From NCBI GenBank assembly GCA_036496285.1, contig DASXLI010000095.1:3993-67992 (forward strand): DNA of 64,000 nt, written 5' to 3'. Below the pieces are notes generated by a model. The model was given only the letters and a program-made list of their open reading frames with translations. It made no database searches and was not told the origin of the DNA. The position numbers and the translations under genes were made by a program. Shown here piece after piece: positions 17,111 through 26,383 of this stretch (position 1 is its first letter; the number at the start of each line of letters is the position of its first letter). Origin of the DNA: DP-19 sp036496285 (GTDB taxonomy: Bacteria > Desulfobacterota > Binatia > UTPRO1).

Positions 17111-20100
17111 GCCCGCGACTCCAGCGGCCGCAGGAACGGCACGCGCCGCCACAGCCGCCCGCACCACAGGCGGAAGCGGTCGAGATAGAGGTAGACGACC
17201 GGCGTCGTGTAGAGGGTGAGCAGCTGGCTCACGATCAGGCCACCGACGATCGTGATGCCGAGCGGCCGGCGGAGCTCGCTGCCCGTGCCGCCGCTGAGGG
17301 CCAACGGCAGGCCGCCGAGCAGCGCCGCCATCGTGGTCATCATGATCGGCCGGAAGCGCAGCAGGCACGCCTCGTAGATCGCTGCCTCCGGCGTCTTGCC
17401 CCCGGTCCGCTCGGTCTCGACGGCGAAGTCGATCATCATGATCGCGTTCTTCTTCACGATGCCGATGAGGAGGATGATACCGATGAGCCCGATCACGCTG
17501 AGATCGGTGCCGCAGAGGAGCAGTGCTACGAGCGCCCCGACGCCCGCCGACGGCAAGGTCGAGAGGATCGTGATCGGGTGGATGTAGCTCTCGTAGAGCA
17601 CGCCGAGCACGATGTAGACGGTCACGAGCGCCGCGGCGATGAGCACGGGCTCGTTGGCAAGCGACGCCTGGAAGGCCTGCGCCGTCCCCTGGAAGCTCGC
17701 GCGTACGCCGCCCGGCATGCCGATCTCGCGCGCGGCGCGCTGGATGTTCTCGACGGCGTCACCGAGCGAGACGCCCGGCACGAGGTTGAACGACAGCGTC
17801 ACCGACGGGAACTGACCCTGGTGATTGACGGCGAGCGCCGTCGTCGAGCGCTGCATGTGGGTGATCGCCGAGAGCGGCACCGCCTGACCGGTCGTCGAGC
17901 GCACGTACACGTCGCGCAACGCCTCGGGGCTCTGCCAGAAGCGCGGCGCGACCTCCATCACGACGTGGTATTGGTTCAGCTGGGTGTACATCGTCGAGAC
18001 CTGGCGCTGGCCGAACGCGTCATAGAGCGCGTCGTCGATCGCCCGCGGGCTGACGCCGAGGCGCGACGCGGTGTCGCGGTCGATCTCCACCGTCGCCTCG
18101 AGGCCGCGGTTCTGCGCGTCGCTGCTCGCGTCGACGACGCCGGGCACCGTCTGCAGCCGACGCAGCATCTTCGGCGCCCACTCGTTCAGCTCGGCCAGAT
18201 CGTCGTCCTGCAGCGTGTACTGGTACGCGGCGTTGCTGAGCCGTCCGCCGACCCGGATGTCCTGGATGCCCTGCAGGTAGAGGGTCGCACCCGGCACCGC
18301 CGCGAGCTTCGGGCGCAGCCGCGCGATCACCTCGTCGGCGCTGATCTTGCGCTCGCTGAGCGGCTTCAGCGCCAGGAACATGCGCGCGGTGTTGGTCGCG
18401 CCCTGCGCGCCCCCCGCGACGCCGACCGCGTTGGCAACCGCCGGGTCCTTGCCCAGCACGTCCGCGTAGGCGGCGATCTTCTCCTGTATCGCCTGGAACG
18501 ACGTCGCCTGGTCGGCCTGGATGCTGCCGAAGAGCCGTCCGGTGTCCTGCACGGGGAAGAAGCCCTTCGGCACGATCGTGTAGAGGTAGACGTTCACGCA
18601 TACGGTGAGCACGGCCACGCCAAGGGTGAGCAACGTGTGACGCAGCACCCAGGCGAGGCTCGACTCGTAGCCACGGTGCATCCAGTCGAAAACGCGCTCG
18701 CTGGCGCGCGCCACCGCGCTCCGGCGCTCGTGCGCGCCCGGGCGCAGAAAGAGCGCGCACATCACCGGCGTCGTGGTGAGCGAGACGACGAGCGACACCG
18801 CGATCGCGATCGACAGGGTGACTGCGAACTCGCGGAAGAGCCGCCCGACGATGCCGCCCATGAGGAGGATCGGGATGAACACCGCGATCAGCGAGACGCT
18901 CATCGACAACACGGTGAAGCCGATCTCGCGCGAGCCGCGCAGCGCCGCCTGCACCGGGTTCATGCCGACCTCGAGGTAGCGGGTCACGTTCTCGATCACG
19001 ACGATGGCGTCGTCGACGACGAAGCCCGTCGAGATGGTCAACGCCATGAGCGACATGTTGTCGATGCTGTAGCCGAGCAGGTACATCACGCCGAACGTAC
19101 CGATCAGCGAGAGCGGCACGACGACGCTCGGAATGAGGGTCGCCCGCGCGTTCCCGAGGAAGAGGAACACGACAAGGATCACGAGCGCGACCGAGATCAG
19201 GAGCGAGATCTCGACGTCGCGGATCGAGGCGCGCACCGTCTCGGTGCGGTCCATGACGACCGAGACCTGGATGCCACGTGAGATGCTCGCCTCGAGCTGC
19301 GGCAGGACATCGCGCACCCGGCCCACCGTATCGATGATGTTGGCGCCCGGCTGGCGGTAGATGATGACGAGCACCGCGGGCTTGCCGTTGGCGATGCCGC
19401 CGTTCCGCAGGTTCTCGACCGAGTCGTCCACCTCGGAAATGTCCGCCAGCCGCACCGCCGCGCCGTTCCGGTACGAGACGATCAACGGGCGGTACTCCTC
19501 GGCGTGCATCAGCTGATCGGTCGTGTCGATCGCCCACTGGCGGGTGTCGTCGTGCAGCATGCCGGTCGGGCGGTTGGCGTTGGCGGCGTTGAGCGTCGCG
19601 CGCACCTCGTCGAGACCGATCCCGTAGTGATTGAGCGCCGTCGGGTTGAGCTCGACCCGCACCGCGGGCAGCGCCGCACCGCCCACGACCACCTGTCCGA
19701 CCCCGTCCACCTGCGACAGCTTCTGCTGGATGATCGACGCCGCCGCGTCGTAGATGCGCCCGACGTCGATCGTGTCGGACGTCATCGAGAGGAGGATGAT
19801 CGGCGCGTCGGCCGGGTTGATCTTGCGGTACGTGGGCGCGTTCGGCAGGTCTGCCGGGAGCTGGCCGCCCGCGGCGTTGATCGCAGCCTGCACGTCGCGC
19901 GACGCGGCGTCGATGTTGCGGCTCAGGTCGAACTGCAGTGTGATCGCGGTGCTGCCGAGCGAGCTCGTCGACGTCATTTCGGTGACGCCGGCGATGCGGC
20001 CGAACTGGCGCTCGAGCGGCATCGCGACCGCCGAGGCCATCGTCTCGGGGCTCGCGCCCGGCAGGCCAGCCTGCACCATGAGGGTCGGGAACTCGACCTG

Positions 20101-20214
20101 CGGGATCGGCGCAACCGGCAGCTGGCGGAACGCGAGGCCGCCCGCGAGCAGGATCGCGAGGGTGCAGAGCGACGTCGCAACCGGACGCCGGATGAATGGG
20201 GCCGAGACGTTCAC
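17107..20214 (-). CDS. mdtC: RND efflux transporter subunit, MdtC-like
   Basis: 1035 residues, close to MdtC (1025). Full HAE1/AcrB-type architecture: N-terminal helix (PFIRRPVATSL), two porter-domain repeats and twelve membrane helices. Proton-relay aspartates sit in helix 4 (GFVVDDAIVVIEN). The C-terminal repeat has VKKNAIMMIDFA and RPIMMTTMAALLGGLPLAL. MdtB and MdtC together form a heterotrimer that exports bile salts, novobiocin and similar drugs in enterics. Its GTG start at 20214 overlaps the stop of the first RND gene by 4 nt (GTGA). Upstream open frame is not coding. Confidence 0.85.
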   Translation of the reverse strand: MNVSAPFIRRPVATSLCTLAILLAGGLAFRQLPVAPIPQVEFPTLMVQAGLPGASPETMASAVAMPLERQFGRIAGVTEMTSTSSLGSTAITLQFDLSRNIDAASRDVQAAINAAGGQLPADLPNAPTYRKINPADAPIILLSMTSDTIDVGRIYDAAASIIQQKLSQVDGVGQVVVGGAALPAVRVELNPTALNHYGIGLDEVRATLNAANANRPTGMLHDDTRQWAIDTTDQLMHAEEYRPLIVSYRNGAAVRLADISEVDDSVENLRNGGIANGKPAVLVIIYRQPGANIIDTVGRVRDVLPQLEASISRGIQVSVVMDRTETVRASIRDVEISLLISVALVILVVFLFLGNARATLIPSVVVPLSLIGTFGVMYLLGYSIDNMSLMALTISTGFVVDDAIVVIENVTRYLEVGMNPVQAALRGSREIGFTVLSMSVSLIAVFIPILLMGGIVGRLFREFAVTLSIAIAVSLVVSLTTTPVMCALFLRPGAHERRSAVARASERVFDWMHRGYESSLAWVLRHTLLTLGVAVLTVCVNVYLYTIVPKGFFPVQDTGRLFGSIQADQATSFQAIQEKIAAYADVLGKDPAVANAVGVAGGAQGATNTARMFLALKPLSERKISADEVIARLRPKLAAVPGATLYLQGIQDIRVGGRLSNAAYQYTLQDDDLAELNEWAPKMLRRLQTVPGVVDASSDAQNRGLEATVEIDRDTASRLGVSPRAIDDALYDAFGQRQVSTMYTQLNQYHVVMEVAPRFWQSPEALRDVYVRSTTGQAVPLSAITHMQRSTTALAVNHQGQFPSVTLSFNLVPGVSLGDAVENIQRAAREIGMPGGVRASFQGTAQAFQASLANEPVLIAAALVTVYIVLGVLYESYIHPITILSTLPSAGVGALVALLLCGTDLSVIGLIGIILLIGIVKKNAIMMIDFAVETERTGGKTPEAAIYEACLLRFRPIMMTTMAALLGGLPLALSGGTGSELRRPLGITIVGGLIVSQLLTLYTTPVVYLYLDRFRLWCGRLWRRVPFLRPLESRA

Positions 20215-23200
20215 CGCGCCTGCGCCGGAGCGCCCTCCTCGACGACGTGGGCGTCGATCGGGTTGCCGATGCGCCAGCGCGCGAGACGGGCCGCCAGCCG
20301 GTCGAACGCGAGATAGATCACCGGCGTCGTGTAGAGCGTGAGCAGCTGGCTCACCAGCAGGCCGCCCACGATCGTGATGCCGAGCGGCTGGCGCAGCTCC
20401 GCGCCCGTGCCGCCGCCGAGGGCGAGCGGCAGGCCGCCGAGCAGCGCGGCGAGCGTCGTCATCATGATCGGGCGGAAGCGCAGCAGGCACGCCTCGTAGA
20501 TCGCCTCTTCCGGCGTCTTCTTCTGCTCGCGCTCCGCCTCGAGCGCGAAGTCGATCATCATGATCGCGTTCTTCTTGACGATGCCGATGAGCAGGATGAT
20601 GCCGATCAGCCCGATCACGCTGAGCTCGGTGCGGCAGAGGAGCAGCGCCACGAGCGCCCCGACGCCCGCCGACGGCAAGGTCGAGAGGATGGTGATCGGG
20701 TGGATGTAGCTCTCGTAGAGGACCCCGAGCACGATGTAGACGGTCACGAGCGCCGCCGCGATCAGGAACGGCTCGTTCGCGAGCGACGCCTGGAAGGCCT
20801 GGGCCGTGCCCTGGAAGCTGGCGCGCACGCTGGCCGGTAGGCCGATCTCGTGCGCCGCGCGGTCGATGGCCTCGACCGCGGCGCCGAGCGACACGTCGGG
20901 CGCCAGGTTGAACGAGAGCGTTACCGCCGGGAACTGGCCCTGGTGGTTCACCGCGAGCGCCGTCGCGCCGTGCTCGACGTGCGAGATGGACGCGAGCGGC
21001 ACCGCCTGGCCGTCCGCCGCCCGCACGTAGATGTCGCGCAGCGCCTCGGGGCTGCGCGCGAAGTGCGGCTCGACCTCCATCACCACGTGGTACTGGTTCA
21101 GCTGCGTGTACATCGTCGACACCTGGCGCTGGCCGAAGGCGTCGTAGAGCGTGTCGTCGATCGCCTGCGGGGTGATGCCGAGGCGCGATGCCGTGTCGCG
21201 GTCGATCACGACGGTCGCCTCAAGACCACCCTGCTGCGCGTCGCTCGCGACGTCGCGCAGCTCCGGAAGCGTCTTCAGCCGCTCCACCAGCTTCCCGGCC
21301 GCGTCGTGCAGCTCCGCGGCGCTCGGCGACTCGAGCGTGTACTGGTACTGCGTCCGGCTTACCCGGTTCTCGACCGTCAGGTCCTGCACCGGCTGGAGGA
21401 AGAGCGTCACCCCGTCCACCTCCGCCAGCTTCGGCTGCAGGCGGCGGATCACCTCGCTCGCGCTCACGCGCCGTTCCGCGAGCGGTTTGAGGTTGATCTG
21501 CAGCCGGCCGCTGTTGAGCGTCGCGTTGGTGCCGTCGACGCCGATGAACGACGACAGGCTCTGCACCGCGGGATCCTGCAGGAGGACGCGCGCGAGCGCC
21601 TGTTGGCGGTCGGCCATGGCGGCGAACGAGACGGTCTGCGGCGCCTCGGAGATACCGAGCAGCACGCCGGTGTCCTGCACCGGGAAGAAGCCCTTCGGCA
21701 CGACGACGTAGAGGAGGAGCGTCGCGACCAGCGTCGCCACGGCGACGATCAAGGTCGCCGTCTGATGGCGCAGCACGATCCTCAGCGAGCGGCCGTAGCG
21801 CTCGATCACGGTGTCGAAGAAGCGCTCGGAGACGCGGTAGAGCCGACTCTGCTCGCGCTCGGGCCTGTGGCGCAGGAGCTTGGCGCACATCATGGGCGTG
21901 AGGGTCAGGGACACTACCGCCGAGACGAGGATCGTGACGCTCAGGGTCACCGCGAACTCGCGGAAGAGCCTGCCCACCACGTCGCCCATGAAGAGCAGCG
22001 GGATCAGCACCGCGATCAGCGACACCGTGAGTGACACGATCGTGAAGCCGATCTGCTCCGAACCCTTCAGCGCGGCCTCGAGCGGCGAGTCGCCGTCCTC
22101 GATGTAGCGCGAGATGTTCTCGATCATGACGATCGCGTCGTCGACGACGAAGCCCGTCGAGATCGTGAGCGCCATGAGCGACAGGTTGTCGAGGCTGTAG
22201 CCGAGCAGATACATCGCGCCGAACGTGCCGATCAGCGAGAGCGGCACGGCGATGCTCGGGATGATCGTCGCGGAGATGCTGCGCAGGAAGAGGAAGATCA
22301 CCATCACGACCAGCGCGACGGTCAGCATCAGCTCGAAACGCACGTCCTCGACCGAGGCGCGGATCGTCGTGGTGCGATCCGTCAGGATCGTGACCTGCAC
22401 TGACGCCGGCAGGGCGCTCGTGAGCTGCGGCAGGAGGCGATGGATGCGGTCGACGACGCCGATGATGTTGGCGCCCGGCTGGCGCTGCACGTTGAGGATG
22501 ACGGCCGGCTGGTCGTTCATCCACGCGGCCTGCTGCGCGTTCTCGACGTCGTCGATCACGTCGGCGACGTCGTCGACCCGCACCGGCGCGCCGTTCCGGT
22601 AGGCGACGATCACCGGCCGATAGTCCTCGCTCTGCAGCAGCTGATCGTTGGCACCGATCGTGTACGCGTGGCGGGGACCGTCGAAGTTGCCCTTTGCCTG
22701 GTTGACGCTCGCCTGCGCGATCGCCGTCCGCAGGTCCTCGAGGCCGAGGCCGTAGCCCGCAAGCGCCGTCGGGTTGGCGCGCACGCGGACGGCGGGCTTC
22801 TGCCCGCCGCTGATGCTCACCAGGCCGACGCCGGGGAGCTGCGAGATCTTCTGCGCCAGGCGCGTGTCCGCGAGATCCTGGACCTTCCAGAGCGGCAGCG
22901 TCGCCGAGGTGAGCGCCATCGTGAGGACCGGCGCGTCGGCGGGATTCGTCTTGCTGTAGACGGGCGGGTTCGGCAGGTCCTTCGGCAGGTAGGTCGAGGC
23001 CGCGTTGATGGCCGCCTGCACCTCCTGCTCGGCCACGTCGATGTCGAGATCGAGGTCGAACTGCAGGGTGATGACCGAGCTGCCGAACGCGCTGGTCGAC
23101 GTCATCTGCGTGAGGCCAGGCACCTGACCGAACTGCCGCTCGAGGGGTGCCGTCACCGACGAGGCCATCACGTCGGGGCTGGCCCCCGGATAGAACGTCA

Positions 23201-23342
23201 GCACCTCGATCGTCGGGTAGTCGACTTGCGGCAGCGCCGAGACCGGCAACTGGCGGTAGGCGAGCCCGCCCGCGAGCAGGATCGCCGCCATCAGCAGCGA
23301 CGTCGCGACCGGTCGGAGGATGAAAGTGCGGGACGGGTTCAT
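20211..23342 (-). CDS. mdtB: RND efflux transporter subunit, MdtB-like
   Basis: 1043 residues, matching MdtB (1040). Same architecture as its neighbour: FILRPVATSLLMAAILL at the N-terminus, porter repeats and proton-relay aspartates in GFVVDDAIVMIEN. The C-terminal block is VKKNAIMMIDFALEAER. The two RND proteins are paralogues that share long blocks, especially in the last 250 residues, yet differ in the porter domain, as expected for a heteromeric MdtBC pump. ATG 23342 overlaps the adaptor stop by 4 nt (ATGA). The long open frame extending to 24632 is an artefact running antisense-frame through the adaptor gene. Confidence 0.85.
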   Translation of the reverse strand: MNPSRTFILRPVATSLLMAAILLAGGLAYRQLPVSALPQVDYPTIEVLTFYPGASPDVMASSVTAPLERQFGQVPGLTQMTSTSAFGSSVITLQFDLDLDIDVAEQEVQAAINAASTYLPKDLPNPPVYSKTNPADAPVLTMALTSATLPLWKVQDLADTRLAQKISQLPGVGLVSISGGQKPAVRVRANPTALAGYGLGLEDLRTAIAQASVNQAKGNFDGPRHAYTIGANDQLLQSEDYRPVIVAYRNGAPVRVDDVADVIDDVENAQQAAWMNDQPAVILNVQRQPGANIIGVVDRIHRLLPQLTSALPASVQVTILTDRTTTIRASVEDVRFELMLTVALVVMVIFLFLRSISATIIPSIAVPLSLIGTFGAMYLLGYSLDNLSLMALTISTGFVVDDAIVMIENISRYIEDGDSPLEAALKGSEQIGFTIVSLTVSLIAVLIPLLFMGDVVGRLFREFAVTLSVTILVSAVVSLTLTPMMCAKLLRHRPEREQSRLYRVSERFFDTVIERYGRSLRIVLRHQTATLIVAVATLVATLLLYVVVPKGFFPVQDTGVLLGISEAPQTVSFAAMADRQQALARVLLQDPAVQSLSSFIGVDGTNATLNSGRLQINLKPLAERRVSASEVIRRLQPKLAEVDGVTLFLQPVQDLTVENRVSRTQYQYTLESPSAAELHDAAGKLVERLKTLPELRDVASDAQQGGLEATVVIDRDTASRLGITPQAIDDTLYDAFGQRQVSTMYTQLNQYHVVMEVEPHFARSPEALRDIYVRAADGQAVPLASISHVEHGATALAVNHQGQFPAVTLSFNLAPDVSLGAAVEAIDRAAHEIGLPASVRASFQGTAQAFQASLANEPFLIAAALVTVYIVLGVLYESYIHPITILSTLPSAGVGALVALLLCRTELSVIGLIGIILLIGIVKKNAIMMIDFALEAEREQKKTPEEAIYEACLLRFRPIMMTTLAALLGGLPLALGGGTGAELRQPLGITIVGGLLVSQLLTLYTTPVIYLAFDRLAARLARWRIGNPIDAHVVEEGAPAQAR

Positions 23343-24586
23343 GCCGGCGGCGCCGCCGGCGCCGATCCCTTCGGCACCGTGGCGGCAGCCGGCGCCGGCG
23401 TGTTCGGGGCCGATACTTCGACGAGGCTGCCGGCGTGGAGCTTGTCGACGCCGTCGACCACGACGACGTCGCCGGAGGCGACGCCCTTGTCGATGGCGGC
23501 GTCGGATCCGGTCTGCGGCCCGAGCGTGACGGGCCGCACCTCGACGGTGTGGTCGGGCTTCACCGCGTAGACGAACGTCCCCTGCGGCCCACGCTGCACC
23601 GCGGCCGACGGGACGATGACGGCCTCCTTGCGGACGTCGACCAGGAGGCGGACGTTGACGAACTGGTTCGGGAAGAGCGTCTCGTCGTCGTTCGGGAACT
23701 CGGCCTTGAGGCGCGTCGTACCGGTCGTCCGGTCGATCTGGTTGTCGACGGTGAGGAGCGTGCCCGCGGCGATCTTCGTCGTGCCGGCGCGGTCGTAGGC
23801 CTCGGCCGGCAGGCGCTGGCTGGCGCGCAGCTTGGCCAGCACCGGAGGCAGATCGTCCTCGGGAATCGTGAAGGTGACCGCGATCGGCTTCAGCTGGGTG
23901 ATGATCACGATGCCGGTCGTGTCGGTCGGGTGGACGACGTTGCCGACGTCGACCAGCCGCAGGCCGACCCGGCCGCTGATCGGGGCCGTCACGTGGCTGT
24001 AGGTGAGCTGCAGCTTGGCGTTGTCGATCAGGCCCCGGTCGACCTTGAGCATGCCCTCGAGCTGCGCCGCGGCCGCGACCTTGTCGTCGTAGTCCTGCTT
24101 GGCGACGACGCCGTGCTCGACCAGCTCGCGGAAGCGCCCCAGGGTCAGCTGCGCGTCCTTCAGCTGCGCGGTGTCGCGCGCCAGCTGTCCTTCGGCCTGC
24201 GTGAGCTGCACCTCGAACGGGCGCGGGTCGATCTCGACGAGGAGATCGCCTTCGTGCACGAACTGGCCCTCCGTGAACGCGATCGTGACGATCTGCCCCT
24301 CGACCCGGCTCTTCACCGTCGCCGTGTTGAACGGGGTGACCGAGCCGAGACCCGTGAGGTAGACCGGCATGTCGCCCTGACGCGCGGGGGCCGCGACGAC
24401 GGGGACCGCGCGCGGCGCCGCGCTCGCCGGTCCCGCCGATGCCGCCTGCTCGCTCCGGCTGTGGCGCATCCACACGACCGCGAGCGCGAGCACCAGCACG
24501 CCCAGCGCGATCCATCCCCATGGACGCGAGGCACGCTCGCCGCTCTGCGCGCCGGTCCCCGCGACCTCTCTCGTCGGCATCGCCAT
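23339..24586 (-). CDS. mdtA: RND efflux periplasmic adaptor, MdtA-like
   Basis: 415 residues, the same length as E. coli MdtA. A short cytoplasmic N-terminus and a membrane helix at about 22-41 anchor it. The membrane-fusion-protein core has a lipoyl-type half (VEGQIVTIAFTEGQFVHEGDLL), a helical hairpin (LARDTAQLKDAQLTLGRF), the second lipoyl half (VTAPISGRVGLRLVDVGNVV) and beta-barrel and MP domains. The tail is Pro/Ala-rich. It is the first gene of the mdtABC-tetR operon. No TolC-like outer membrane channel is encoded here, so the pump must share one from elsewhere. Confidence 0.87.
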   Translation of the reverse strand: MAMPTREVAGTGAQSGERASRPWGWIALGVLVLALAVVWMRHSRSEQAASAGPASAAPRAVPVVAAPARQGDMPVYLTGLGSVTPFNTATVKSRVEGQIVTIAFTEGQFVHEGDLLVEIDPRPFEVQLTQAEGQLARDTAQLKDAQLTLGRFRELVEHGVVAKQDYDDKVAAAAQLEGMLKVDRGLIDNAKLQLTYSHVTAPISGRVGLRLVDVGNVVHPTDTTGIVIITQLKPIAVTFTIPEDDLPPVLAKLRASQRLPAEAYDRAGTTKIAAGTLLTVDNQIDRTTGTTRLKAEFPNDDETLFPNQFVNVRLLVDVRKEAVIVPSAAVQRGPQGTFVYAVKPDHTVEVRPVTLGPQTGSDAAIDKGVASGDVVVVDGVDKLHAGSLVEVSAPNTPAPAAATVPKGSAPAAPPA

Positions 24587-24683
24587 TAACGGACTCCGCG
24601 GTCAGTAAATTCCCGCCTCGACGCGGAGTCAAGGTGACCCGCGCGCTTGCCCCAGCTCCGTGCCGGGATCATGATGCGCCCCC

Positions 24684-25253
24684 ATGGCGTTGCGCGTTCT
24701 CGGCGTGCCCGGCAGCCTGCGCAAGGGCTCGCACAACCGGGCGCTGCTGCGCGCGGCGATCGAGCTCGCGCCCGCGGGCATGACGATCGAGATCTTCGAG
24801 GGCGTGGGCGCCCTGCCGCTCTACGACGCCGACGTCGAGGCAGGTGGTGACCCGCCGGCGGTCGTCGCGTGGAAGAGCGCGATCGCGGCCGCAGATGCGT
24901 TGCTCATTGTCACGCCCGAGTACAACTACGGAGTCCCCGGCGTGCTGAAGAACGCCGTCGACTGGGCCTCGCGTCCGCCGGGCAACTGCGTGCTGAACCG
25001 CAAGCCGGCGGCCCTGATGGGCGGCTCGCCCGGCGGCGCCGGCACCACGCGCGCGCAGCTCGCGCTGCGCCAGAGCTTCGTCTTCACCGACACCCGGACG
25101 ATGCTGCAGCCCGAGGTCCTGGTGTCGCGCGTGCACGAGAAGATCGACGCCGACGGCCGTCTGACCGACGAGCCGACGCGCAAGATGATCCGGAAGCTGC
25201 TCGACGCCTTTGCCGACTGGGCGCCGCACGTCGGCGCTGCGCGTCCCGCCTGA
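24684..25253 (+). CDS. NADPH-dependent FMN reductase family protein
   Basis: 189 residues with a flavodoxin-like fold. FMN phosphate is bound by GSLRKGSHNRAL (10-21), and the isoalloxazine loop is PEYNYGVPGVLKNAVDW (about 79-95). The family includes azoreductases, chromate reductases and quinone reductases such as ChrR/YieF. The likely role is two-electron reduction of quinones or other electrophiles. Its stop overlaps the next start (TGATG), and the following genes run with it, so 24684-26370 is one transcription unit. It is divergent from the efflux operon. Confidence 0.88.
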   Translation: MALRVLGVPGSLRKGSHNRALLRAAIELAPAGMTIEIFEGVGALPLYDADVEAGGDPPAVVAWKSAIAAADALLIVTPEYNYGVPGVLKNAVDWASRPPGNCVLNRKPAALMGGSPGGAGTTRAQLALRQSFVFTDTRTMLQPEVLVSRVHEKIDADGRLTDEPTRKMIRKLLDAFADWAPHVGAARPA

Positions 25254-25915
25254 TGCCCGATCGGACCCGCGCCCGGACGCTCGCCGCCGAGTCGCTCGCC
25301 GCCGGCGACGCCGTCGGCTGGTTCGAGCGCCTGTACGCGGAGGCCGCGCGTGGCGACACGATCGTGCCGTGGGTCGATCGCACGCCGAACCCGCACGTGG
25401 TCGCGTGGCTCGACCGCGAGCAGCCGCGCCCCGGTCGGGCGCTCGACGTCGGGAGCGGGCTCGGCGACACCGCCGAGGAGCTCACGCGGCGCGGCTTCAC
25501 GGTCGTCGCGTTCGACGTCGCGGCGACGGCGGTGGCGGAGACCCGCGCCCGCTTCCCCGGCAGCACGGTCGACTACCGGACCCTGGACCTGCTCCACTTC
25601 CCCGCCGAGCTGAACGGAGCCTTCGATCTCGTGATCGAGTGCTACACCCTGCAGGTGCTGCCGCCCGAGGCGCGCCGGCGCGCCTCGGCGGCGCTCCGTG
25701 CCACGCTCGCGCCGGGCGGGATCCTCCTCGTGGTGGCGCGCGGCCGCGAGCCGGACGAGCCGGAGGGCCAGATGCCATGGCCGCTCACCCGCGCCGAGGT
25801 CGAGGCCATCGCGGCGGACGGCCTCACGCTCGCCTCGTTCGAGCATTTCCTCGACGACGAGGATCCGCCGGTGCGCCGCTTCCGGGCCGTCTTCCGCCGC
25901 GGATCGCGCGCGTGA
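25253..25915 (+). CDS. Class I SAM-dependent methyltransferase
   Basis: 220 residues. SAM-binding motif I is ALDVGSGLGDTAEEL (about 63-77). An acidic residue ends strand 2 (VAFDVA), motif post-II lies in DLLHF, and motif IV is DLVIECYTLQVLP. The lid and C-terminal region resemble thiopurine- or tellurite-type small-molecule methyltransferases; the acceptor is unknown. ATG 25253 overlaps the previous stop by one base. Its own stop is overlapped by the next start (GTGA). Confidence 0.82.
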   Translation: MPDRTRARTLAAESLAAGDAVGWFERLYAEAARGDTIVPWVDRTPNPHVVAWLDREQPRPGRALDVGSGLGDTAEELTRRGFTVVAFDVAATAVAETRARFPGSTVDYRTLDLLHFPAELNGAFDLVIECYTLQVLPPEARRRASAALRATLAPGGILLVVARGREPDEPEGQMPWPLTRAEVEAIAADGLTLASFEHFLDDEDPPVRRFRAVFRRGSRA

Positions 25916-26370
25916 GGACGCTGCTCCTCGCGACCGGTGGCTTCCTGCTCGCCGTGCTGTGGATGGACCTGATGTTCGACGTGCAGATCGCGCGTATCGT
26001 CGGCACCGCCGAGGAACGCGAGGCGACGATCGCGTCGATCGCGGGCTACTACCGCCGGGTGACGACGGACGCCTTTCCGATGAACCGCTTGATCGGCGGC
26101 GTCATGCTCGTCCAGCTCTGGGGCATCCTCGAGCAGGTGCTGCTGCACCGCACCGTGACGGGCTGGCGCGCGCTCCTCGTGATCGTCCTCGGCGCCGCTC
26201 CGATCGCCCTCGCGGGCGCCCGGATCGTTCCCGCAGCAGTGCGTTTCGCCGCGCGCACCGACGCGCTCCCGGTGCAGATCGCGCTCGCCCGCGACGTCTA
26301 TCGCGGCCACGTCCTCTGCTTCGCCGCCATCGCCGCGTTCATCGTGCTGCAGCTCCGCGTCGGCGCCTGA
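25912..26370 (+). CDS. Small integral membrane protein of unknown function
   Basis: 152 residues with four hydrophobic helices: about 4-20, 60-80, 85-110 and 130-148. There is a polar loop after helix 1 (VQIARIVGTAEEREATIASIAGYY). No family is recognised. GTG 25912 overlaps the methyltransferase stop by 4 nt, so it is part of the flavin reductase-methyltransferase unit. Confidence 0.6.
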   Translation: MRTLLLATGGFLLAVLWMDLMFDVQIARIVGTAEEREATIASIAGYYRRVTTDAFPMNRLIGGVMLVQLWGILEQVLLHRTVTGWRALLVIVLGAAPIALAGARIVPAAVRFAARTDALPVQIALARDVYRGHVLCFAAIAAFIVLQLRVGA

Positions 26371-26383
26371 GCGCGACGCGCCC

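Noticed and set aside
17107..23342. Recent tandem duplication of the two RND genes
   Set aside because: They are similar but clearly diverged in the porter domains and match MdtB and MdtC lengths, so an ancient heteromeric pair explains them better.
20211..24632. A single 1473-residue open frame on the minus strand
   Set aside because: The first 430 codons are an alternative frame of the adaptor gene; the RND protein clearly starts at ATG 23342.
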